Source of the DNA: CAZZEX01 sp964653285
GTDB taxonomy: Bacteria; Chloroflexota; Anaerolineae; B4-G1
Assembly (NCBI GenBank): GCA_964653285.1
Contig: CAZZEX010000065.1
Span: 1-26,939 of the forward strand
DNA: 26,939 nt
Reading direction: 5' to 3'
Part shown: positions 21,268 to 26,939 of the stretch, piece by piece
How positions within the stretch are numbered: the first letter of the stretch is position 1
Layout: every line of letters begins with the position of its first letter
Translations under genes and position numbers: made by a program
Notes under the pieces: generated by a model
Databases searched by the model: none
The model's input: the letters and a program-made list of their open reading frames with translations, nothing else
What the model was told of the DNA's origin: nothing

Positions 21268-21983
21268 TCAGTAAGCAGGCAGATGGACTGGGATTGACGG
21301 AACTTCACTGTAAGAACTGCGGCGCACCAATCAAGGAAGATGACATCAACCTAGATCTGGCCATGGCCAGGTGTTCCTACTGCGGAGCCGTGTTTAGCGT
21401 GAAGGGCCTGCCCCTCCAGGAAGACCGTGAGGCACCCTTGCGCTACGAGCGCCCCAGCGTGCCGATGCCCAAGGGGATTGAGATGGCCGACGTCGGTAAC
21501 GTCTTGCGAATCAGCCGCCGCTGGCTCCACTGGTCACCCATATTCCTGCTCGCGATATTCTGGTGCATAGGGTGGGACGCAGCCTTGCTCGTGTTCATTT
21601 TCTTCGGTGGCGGTACGCTGATCGCCCTGCCCTACATTGTCATAGGAATCGGCGCGACCTGCGGCATGCTGGTAGCAGTCTCGAACAGCACCACTGTCCA
21701 GGTAGGAAAGGGCTTATTGAAAATCTGGCACCATCCCTTCTGGTTCGGCGAAAAGCGTCTGCAGGCCACGGACATCGAGCAGATCTACTGCAAGGAAAAC
21801 GTGCTCCGCACCAGCAGTGGCGAGAGCCAGAGTTACGAGGTATACGCAGTTCTGCGCCAGGGAGGGAAGGAGAGATTGTTGAGTGGCCTGGTCGAACCAG
21901 AGCAGGCGCTCTACATTGAGCAAGAACTGGAACGGTTCCTCGGTATCCAGAACAGGCCGGTGCGCGGAGAAATCCCGTGCTGA
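21264..21983 (+). CDS. Zinc-ribbon two-TM membrane protein, copy 1
   Basis: A 239-residue protein of no named family that I recognise. The N-terminus is a four-Cys zinc ribbon (C16/C19 and C37/C40, in CKNCG and CSYCG). A conserved linker (PMPKGIEM, 67-74) follows, then two membrane helices (about 92-114 and 117-140). The C-terminal domain (about 142-239) is beta-rich and includes TTVQVGKG, TDIEQIYCKEN, SYEVYAVLRQGGKE and an ELERFLG helix. That layout recalls small membrane-proximal PH-like domains. GAGGAGGAG precedes ATG 21264. It is followed 43 bp later by a longer paralogue; their ends are identical at the DNA level. A role in membrane-associated sensing or assembly is a guess. Confidence 0.8.
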   Translation: MISKQADGLGLTELHCKNCGAPIKEDDINLDLAMARCSYCGAVFSVKGLPLQEDREAPLRYERPSVPMPKGIEMADVGNVLRISRRWLHWSPIFLLAIFWCIGWDAALLVFIFFGGGTLIALPYIVIGIGATCGMLVAVSNSTTVQVGKGLLKIWHHPFWFGEKRLQATDIEQIYCKENVLRTSSGESQSYEVYAVLRQGGKERLLSGLVEPEQALYIEQELERFLGIQNRPVRGEIPC

Positions 21984-21998
21984 AAGAACGTTCAACCA
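21293..21998. repeat. Duplicated unit, copy A (ends identical to copy B)
   Basis: Positions 21293-21488 are identical, base for base, to 22401-22596 (196 bp), and 21892-21998 are identical to 23015-23121 (107 bp, running 15 bp past the stop codon). The ~400 bp between these blocks, encoding the membrane helices, are clearly diverged and differ slightly in length. Confidence 0.9.
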
Positions 21999-22026
21999 GG
22001 CTGCCATCGAAACGGGAGAAAGTAAG

Positions 22027-23106
22027 ATGACGGACAAGTTGCAGAAAGCAATCGCTCTTATCAAATCAGGCGACCAGCAAAAAGGGACGGATCTCTTGAA
22101 TGAGATACTGAGAGCTCAGCCCAATAATGAGTCAGCCTGGTTATGGATGTCGGGCGTTGTACCTGACGACGAACAACGCCTCTATTGCTTGCACAAAGTG
22201 TTGACAATCAATCCTGACAATCAAGCAGCCAAGAAGGGACTGGCGAGCATACAGCGTGATCGGAAAACCGAACCGGTTGAGCCGTCTAGCCAACCCGCCT
22301 CTTCGTATCTTGAGGCTCAGTCAAGGCCAGCATACGTACCTTCACCTGTTACTGAACCCGCCGCGATAGCACAACAAGATCGTCCTGGGGATGCACTGGA
22401 ATTGACGGAACTTCACTGTAAGAACTGCGGCGCACCAATCAAGGAAGATGACATCAACCTAGATCTGGCCATGGCCAGGTGTTCCTACTGCGGAGCCGTG
22501 TTTAGCGTGAAGGGCCTGCCCCTCCAGGAAGACCGTGAGGCACCCTTGCGCTACGAGCGCCCCAGCGTGCCGATGCCCAAGGGGATTGAGATGGCCAACG
22601 TCGGTAATGTCTTGCGAATCAGCCGCCGCTGGTTCCGCTGGCTACACATATTTCTGCTGCTCTGGTGCCTGGGCTGGGACGGATTCTTGATCGTGTGGCA
22701 CGGCATGGCCATCGCTTCCGGCATGTGGCCCATGTTGCTGTTTGCCCTGCTCCACACTGCCGTGGGGATTGCCATGACTTACTACGTGCTGGCAGGGTTC
22801 TTGAATCGCACCACCGTTCAGGTAGGGAAGGGTATGTTCGAAGTCTGGCACCATCCCTTGCCCTGGTTCGGCGAAAAGCATCTGCAGGCCACGGACATCA
22901 AGCAGATCTACTGCAAGGAAAACATACGCCGCAGCAGCGATGGCGTGAGCAAGAGCTACGAGGTATACGCAGTTCTACGCCACGGAGGGAAGGAGAAGTT
23001 GTTGAGCGGCCTGATCGAACCAGAGCAGGCGCTCTACATTGAGCAAGAACTGGAACGGTTCCTCGGTATCCAGAACAGGCCGGTGCGCGGAGAAATCCCG
23101 TGCTGA
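22027..23106 (+). CDS. TPR plus zinc-ribbon two-TM membrane protein, copy 2
   Basis: A 359-residue paralogue of the preceding gene with an extra N-terminal part. Residues 3-72 form about two TPR-like helical repeats (AIALIKSGDQQKGTDLLNEI; LHKVLTINPDNQAAKKGL). A Ser/Pro-rich linker (about 82-118) follows, then the same zinc ribbon (C131/C134, C152/C155), two membrane helices (about 207-255) and the C-terminal domain. ATG 22027 follows GGGAGAAAG; a longer frame extends upstream but overlaps copy 1 and is rejected. The TPR part suggests protein-protein interaction. The two proteins may form hetero-oligomers in the membrane (inference). It ends 46 bp from the convergent ABC gene with no obvious terminator. 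Confidence 0.82.
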   Translation: MTDKLQKAIALIKSGDQQKGTDLLNEILRAQPNNESAWLWMSGVVPDDEQRLYCLHKVLTINPDNQAAKKGLASIQRDRKTEPVEPSSQPASSYLEAQSRPAYVPSPVTEPAAIAQQDRPGDALELTELHCKNCGAPIKEDDINLDLAMARCSYCGAVFSVKGLPLQEDREAPLRYERPSVPMPKGIEMANVGNVLRISRRWFRWLHIFLLLWCLGWDGFLIVWHGMAIASGMWPMLLFALLHTAVGIAMTYYVLAGFLNRTTVQVGKGMFEVWHHPLPWFGEKHLQATDIKQIYCKENIRRSSDGVSKSYEVYAVLRHGGKEKLLSGLIEPEQALYIEQELERFLGIQNRPVRGEIPC

Positions 23107-23121
23107 AAGAACGTTCAACCA
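22401..23121. repeat. Duplicated unit, copy B
   Basis: Second copy of the duplicated unit. The 196-bp 5' block and the 107-bp 3' block match copy A exactly, including third codon positions. The middle differs at many sites, for example the WLHWSPIF versus WFRWLHIF segments at the first membrane helix. Confidence 0.9.
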
Positions 23122-23152
23122 AGCTGCCGTCGAAACCGAGTGGCCACTTCCA

Positions 23153-24964
23153 CTATATAGTCTTCCCCTTGAACTGGCTCATGTACAAATTGTGATAGAA
23201 CCCGCGTTGGGCCAGCAGTTCATCGTGGGTGCCGCGCTCGATGATGCGGCCCTCGTTGATGACCAGAATCTTGTCGGCGCTGCGGATGGTGCTCAACCGG
23301 TGCGCGATGACAAAACTGGTGCGCCCTCCCATCAACCGCAGCAGGGCCTCCTGGATGTGAACTTCGGTGCGAGTGTCTACACTGCTCGTAGCCTCGTCCA
23401 GGATGAGAATGCCCGGGTCGGCCAGGATGGCGCGGGCGATGGCTAACAACTGCCGCTGCCCCTGGCTCAAGTTGCTGCCACGCTCCGAGAGTGCGGTGTC
23501 GTACCCCTGGGGGAGGCGGCGGATAAACTGGTCAGCGTTCGCCAGTTTGGCCGCCGCGATGCACTCTTCGTCGGTGGCGTCGAGCCGGCCATAGCGGATG
23601 TTTTCCATCACCGACTCTGAGAAGAGGAAGGTGTCTTGGAGTACGATCCCCAGTTGGCGGCGCAAACTCGCCTTCTGCACCCGGCGGATGTCCCGCCCAT
23701 CAATGTGGATACCGCCTCCATCAATGTCGTAGAAGCGTGTGAGCAGGTTGACGATGGTGGTCTTGCCCGCGCCCGTCGGCCCGACCAGGGCAATTGTCTG
23801 TCCAGGCTGCGCTTGCAGGCTCACATCCTTGATGACGGGTACGCCGGGCACATAACTAAAGTCAACGTGATCCAAGACGACCTCGCCAGCGATGTCGTCC
23901 AACGCGACGGCATTCGGCACATCAGTCAGTTCTGGCTCTTGGTCAATGATCTCAAAGACACGCTCGGCACCGGCCAACGCGGTCTGGATCTGGTTGTAGA
24001 GATTCCCCAACTGGCGCAGTGGTGCGGCGAAATTGCGTGAGTAGTTGTAAAAGGCAGCGATAGTGCCGACGCTGGCCAGCCCCTGGAGTGTCATCCAGCC
24101 GCCCAGGCCGGCGACCACGCCGATGTTCGCGTTGCTCAGGATACCCATCAGCGGCGGGACCAACAGGGCATAGGTTTGCGCCCGGGTACCGACGGCGCGC
24201 ACGGTCTCGTTGGCCTCGTCAAAAGCGGCCAGAGTGGTGGCCTCCTGCCCAAAGGCCAGGGTGACGCGCTGGCCACTGAACATTTCCTCCAGTTGACCGT
24301 TCAACTGGCCCACCCTCATCTGCAAGACGCGGAAGCCTTTGCGGGTGCGCTTTCCCACAAAACCCACCAGCCCGACCATCAGCGGGAGGACGAGCATAGA
24401 TCCCAGGGCCAGCCAGAAGTTGAGCGCAAACATCATGACCATGATACCGGCCAGGGTGAGCAGGCCGATAAATAATTGGATCACGTTCTGGGAGAGCACA
24501 CGGCTGATGACGTCCATGTCGTTGGTGAGGCGGCTCATCAATTCACCGTGAGGATGTCGGTCGAAGAAACTGAGCGAGAGTGTCTGTAAGTGCTCGAAGA
24601 GATCGCGGCGCAGGGCGCGCATCGCTTTCTGGGATGCCGTCGCTATGATTGCATTCTGGTCAATTTGGGCCAGCCAGGCGCCCAGGTAGACGCCCAGCAT
24701 CAGCAAAACAATGCGCAGCAGCCCACCCACATCGCCGGTAGCGATGAACTTGTCAATGGCAACGCCCATAAGAAAAGGCCCTATCAAGCCCAGTACCGTG
24801 CTCACTACCACGAGGAGTAACACTCCTACAAGCGCCCATGTGTAAGGCTGCAAGTAGACGGCTAGCCGGCCCAAGGTTCCGCGCACATCGCGGGCCTTTT
24901 CGATTCTCGCGCCTCTTACCCTTCCGCCGGGGCCTGGCATACCAGTTGCTTGTTGTTTAGCCAT
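23153..24964 (-). CDS. ABC exporter subunit with canonical ATP-site residues
   Basis: A 603-residue half-transporter with an N-terminal six-helix membrane domain (about 40-330) and a C-terminal ATPase: Walker A GPTGAGKT (395-402), Q-loop VLQDTF (441-446), signature LSQGQ (499-503), Walker B ILILDE (519-524, catalytic E524) and switch H555 (AHRLS). The signature deviates from LSGGQ, which fits heterodimeric exporters such as TM287/288 or BmrCD, where one composite site is degenerate. It lies 8 bp after the partner subunit gene. The N-terminal ~30 residues are a Gly/Arg-rich extension. The substrate is unknown; drug or lipid export is typical for the class. Confidence 0.92.
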   Translation of the reverse strand: MAKQQATGMPGPGGRVRGARIEKARDVRGTLGRLAVYLQPYTWALVGVLLLVVVSTVLGLIGPFLMGVAIDKFIATGDVGGLLRIVLLMLGVYLGAWLAQIDQNAIIATASQKAMRALRRDLFEHLQTLSLSFFDRHPHGELMSRLTNDMDVISRVLSQNVIQLFIGLLTLAGIMVMMFALNFWLALGSMLVLPLMVGLVGFVGKRTRKGFRVLQMRVGQLNGQLEEMFSGQRVTLAFGQEATTLAAFDEANETVRAVGTRAQTYALLVPPLMGILSNANIGVVAGLGGWMTLQGLASVGTIAAFYNYSRNFAAPLRQLGNLYNQIQTALAGAERVFEIIDQEPELTDVPNAVALDDIAGEVVLDHVDFSYVPGVPVIKDVSLQAQPGQTIALVGPTGAGKTTIVNLLTRFYDIDGGGIHIDGRDIRRVQKASLRRQLGIVLQDTFLFSESVMENIRYGRLDATDEECIAAAKLANADQFIRRLPQGYDTALSERGSNLSQGQRQLLAIARAILADPGILILDEATSSVDTRTEVHIQEALLRLMGGRTSFVIAHRLSTIRSADKILVINEGRIIERGTHDELLAQRGFYHNLYMSQFKGKTI

Positions 24965-24972
24965 TGTACGAT

Positions 24973-26784
24973 TTACACCGCGTTGTTTCCCAACTGCGAT
25001 TCATAGATCTCCCGATAGATGGGACTGGACGCCATCAACTCTGCATGTGTTCCCGTGGCGGCAATTTGTCCCTGGTCCAGCACCAGGATCTTGTCGGCGT
25101 TCAGCACCGTGCTGATGCGCTGCGCGATCACGAAACTTGTGCGGTCGGTCATCAATTGGTCTAGCGCGGCTTGGATTTTAGTTTCCGTCTCCACATCCAC
25201 GGCACTGGTGCTATCATCCAGAATGAGGACACGCGGCTGAACCAGCAGCGCGCGGGCGATGGCGATACGCTGCTTCTGGCCGCCGGAGAGGTTCACCCCC
25301 CGCTGACCCACCTCTGTGGCGTAGCCGTCAGGGAAGGACATAATGAAGCCGTGGGCCTGGGCAGCCTTGGCCGCTGCGATGATTTCCTCGTCGGTGGCGT
25401 CGCGACGCCCGTAGCGGATGTTGCTACGGATGGTGCCGCTGAACAGCACCACCTCTTGCAACGCTAGCCCTACCTGGGCGCGCAGTGCATCCAGCGGCAG
25501 TGCGCGCACGTCAACACCGTCCAGCGTTACTCGGCCCCCCGTCACGTCGTAAAAGCGGGGAATCAGGTGAATGAGGGTGGATTTGCCCGAACCGGTAGCG
25601 CCCAAAATCGCCACCGTCTGGCCGGGCTCGGCTATCAGGTTGATGTCCCTGAGAACCGGTTCGTCAGGTGTAGTGGCGACTTTAGTCGCTCTAGCGCCAT
25701 CGGGACGACTAAAGTCGTTACTACTGTTATAACTGAAGGTGACGTTTTCAAAAGCCACCCGGCCCATCACTCTTGTTGGCTCCCTCGCTGGGCGAAGGTC
25801 TCCGACCGAGCCCCCCGCACGATCCTGCACCTCGGCGGTGCTGTCCAATACCTCAAAGATACGCTCGGCCGAGGCGTCGGCGGCGGAGAGTGGCCCTATC
25901 ATTCCCCCCAGCATGAGCACGGGGAACATTGCGTAAAGCAGGTAATTGAAAGAGGCCGTTATCTCGCCCACGGTCAAGGCCCCGGCGACGACCTGATTCC
26001 CGCCCAACCAGACGATGCCCACTACCCCCAAGTTGATGATGAACATCATCGTGGGTATCAATGTCGCCAGGAGTCGCATCACCTCGATGGTTCGAGCCGT
26101 CAAATCGCTGTTGACCTGGTCAAAGCGGACGTTCTCGTGCTCGACACGCACGAACGCCTTGACCACGCGCACGCCCGCCAGATTCTCTTGCAAGACTCCA
26201 TTTAATTTGTCCAACTTTTTCTGTACCGCCAAGAAGAGCGGTCGCGCCTTAGTGGCAAGGACCCAGACGAGTCCTATAATCACGGGTAGCAGGACCGATA
26301 TCAGCAACGCCAACCGTGGACTGGTCAGGATCAACATGGTCACGCTGCCCAGCCCCCACAGCGGCGCGCGGGTAAGCATACGCAAGGACATCAGTACAAT
26401 CATCTGTACCTGGTTCACATCGCTGGTCGTGCGCACCAACAGTTGCCCCGTCTGGATGCGGTCCAGGTTGCCAAAGGAGAACGTCTGGACCTTTCTGACG
26501 AGAGCGCTGCGCAAGTCCGTGCCCGCACTCTGCGCCACCCGCACCGATAACACCGTGTTTCCAATGGCCATCAAGGCACTGAGGATGGCTGCCCCGACCA
26601 TGGTCAGGGCTGTGCTCAGGATCACCTCCATGTCGTGCTTGGCAATGCCATCATCAATGACCCGTTGGGTCAAGCGCGGAATCAGCAAGTCCGCCACCAC
26701 CACACCAAACAACAGCACCATTGCCAGGATGGCGTTCTTCTGGTAAGGTTTGACAAATCGGAACATACGTCGCAATGATTTCAC
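24973..26784 (-). CDS. ABC exporter subunit with degenerate ATP site
   Basis: A 603-residue half-transporter with a membrane domain (about 15-300) and an ATPase domain: Walker A GATGSGKS (395-402), signature LSGGQ (499-503), and Walker B VLILDD with D524 in place of the catalytic Glu. The switch position holds Q555 (AQRIS) instead of His. This combination marks the non-catalytic subunit of a heterodimeric exporter, with the 23153-24964 product as partner. The linker before the ATPase core is longer than in the partner. Residues about 353-372 come from a palindromic repeat at 25670-25724, and about 323-337 from a second palindrome-rich stretch. GTG 26784 follows AGGTAAG. Confidence 0.92.
   Translation of the reverse strand: MKSLRRMFRFVKPYQKNAILAMVLLFGVVVADLLIPRLTQRVIDDGIAKHDMEVILSTALTMVGAAILSALMAIGNTVLSVRVAQSAGTDLRSALVRKVQTFSFGNLDRIQTGQLLVRTTSDVNQVQMIVLMSLRMLTRAPLWGLGSVTMLILTSPRLALLISVLLPVIIGLVWVLATKARPLFLAVQKKLDKLNGVLQENLAGVRVVKAFVRVEHENVRFDQVNSDLTARTIEVMRLLATLIPTMMFIINLGVVGIVWLGGNQVVAGALTVGEITASFNYLLYAMFPVLMLGGMIGPLSAADASAERIFEVLDSTAEVQDRAGGSVGDLRPAREPTRVMGRVAFENVTFSYNSSNDFSRPDGARATKVATTPDEPVLRDINLIAEPGQTVAILGATGSGKSTLIHLIPRFYDVTGGRVTLDGVDVRALPLDALRAQVGLALQEVVLFSGTIRSNIRYGRRDATDEEIIAAAKAAQAHGFIMSFPDGYATEVGQRGVNLSGGQKQRIAIARALLVQPRVLILDDSTSAVDVETETKIQAALDQLMTDRTSFVIAQRISTVLNADKILVLDQGQIAATGTHAELMASSPIYREIYESQLGNNAV
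25670..25724. repeat. Palindromic repeat inserted in an ABC transporter gene
   Basis: GTAGTGGCGACTTTAGTCG (25670-25688) and CGACTAAAGTCGTTACTAC (25706-25724) are inverted repeats of 19 bp with two mismatches around a 17-bp spacer. Each arm also contains CGACT-TT-AGTCG. It reads in frame as part of the ABC subunit, adding about 18 residues that the partner subunit lacks. It resembles a small miniature transposon or REP-type element. Confidence 0.75.
25778..25812. repeat. Second palindrome-rich stretch in the same gene
   Basis: GGCTC (25778-25782) pairs with GAGCC (25808-25812), and GGTCTCCGACC (25797-25807) is itself GGTC-TCC-GACC. It encodes GGSVGDLRPAREP in the ABC linker, about eight residues more than in the partner subunit. 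It may be another short dispersed repeat; this is less certain than the 25670 element. Confidence 0.35.
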
Positions 26785-26852
26785 TTTTGCTTACCTATTC
26801 AGCGGGCACGAGGCCCTAAATGCGGATGTGTTTCATTGAGTGGGCGTGCTTC

Positions 26853-26865
26853 ATTATACATTATA
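26853..26865 (-). promoter_or_regulatory. Tandem -10 boxes upstream of the ABC exporter genes
   Basis: On the minus strand two TATAAT hexamers lie 7 bp apart (26865-26860 and 26858-26853). No good -35 box is seen at 16-18 bp for either, so a regulated or extended promoter is possible. The leader to GTG 26784 would be about 60 nt. Confidence 0.4.
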
Positions 26866-26881
26866 CTTCACGGATACGCGA

Positions 26882-26939
26882 CTAGGCAGTGTAAACCGAA
26901 ACTTCGAGCCCTCACCCGGCGTGCTTTCCACGCGGATCG
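26882..26939 (-). CDS. C-terminal end of a sensor histidine kinase (partial)
   Basis: The last 18 full codons before a TAG (26884-26882) read IRVESTPGEGSKFRFTLP. This is the conserved end of the histidine kinase ATPase domain (compare WVESEQGKGSTFTFILP in the hybrid kinase of this window). The rest lies beyond the right edge. It ends ~98 bp upstream of the ABC exporter pair on the same strand, so a kinase-exporter link is possible but unproven. Confidence 0.75.

Noticed and set aside
21883..22026. Upstream extension of the TPR/zinc-ribbon gene
   Set aside because: It overlaps the first zinc-ribbon gene in another frame and lacks a start signal, whereas ATG 22027 follows GGGAGAAAG.

Overview
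The window looks like a chromosomal segment of a Chloroflexota bacterium, probably Anaerolineae-like. This is an inference from protein style and was not searched. The clues are exported proteins with long Thr/Pro linkers, a secreted protein with duplicated TGH...FGYP modules, a SHOCT-tailed bacterial PH protein, zinc-ribbon membrane proteins, the short-type LeuC/LeuD pair and scattered palindromic repeats inside and between genes. Most of the window is GC-rich. The restriction-modification genes at 13334-15606 are visibly more AT-rich.

Left end (1-3522): a decayed accessory region. It holds a possible insertion-sequence end, dispersed 'CCTGTCCTGAG...CGAAGG' repeats, three tightly packed plus-strand genes of unknown function (the third apparently broken by a repeat), an orphan CopG-type antitoxin on the minus strand, the 3' remnant of another gene ending in a strong hairpin, and the C-terminal half of a large serine recombinase without its catalytic domain. 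The stop codon of this dead recombinase overlaps a near-consensus promoter that reads into greA-lysS.

Core block (3523-11840): greA and lysS (+), each preceded by a similar hairpin leader; an 11-bp tandem repeat and a strong promoter leading to a secreted FGYP-repeat/Ig-like protein (+) that ends at a canonical terminator; then a minus-strand operon xerD-like recombinase > PH/SHOCT membrane protein > purine nucleoside phosphorylase > two-TM beta-sandwich protein (last junction ATGA). Divergent from xerD is nagA (+), whose 3' end overlaps the convergent esterase gene.

Leucine/R-M block (11801-16902, minus): leuC > PD-(D/E)XK nuclease with an N-terminal domain that may be EVE/PUA-like > D12-class adenine methyltransferase > leuD > exported esterase. 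A compact restriction-modification cassette sits between the two subunit genes of isopropylmalate dehydratase, under what appears to be a single promoter upstream of leuC. This is the most striking arrangement in the window.

Right block (17124-26939): a 927-residue hybrid histidine kinase with two receivers and two spaced palindromes upstream of its promoter; an Era-like GTPase with a helical C-terminal domain; two divergently transcribed, tandemly duplicated zinc-ribbon membrane proteins that are identical at the DNA level at both ends but diverged in the membrane segment; and a heterodimeric ABC exporter pair with one degenerate ATP site, in which one subunit carries palindromic repeats inserted in frame. 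The right edge cuts the last codons of another histidine kinase located just upstream of the exporter genes. No rRNA, tRNA or CRISPR array was seen.
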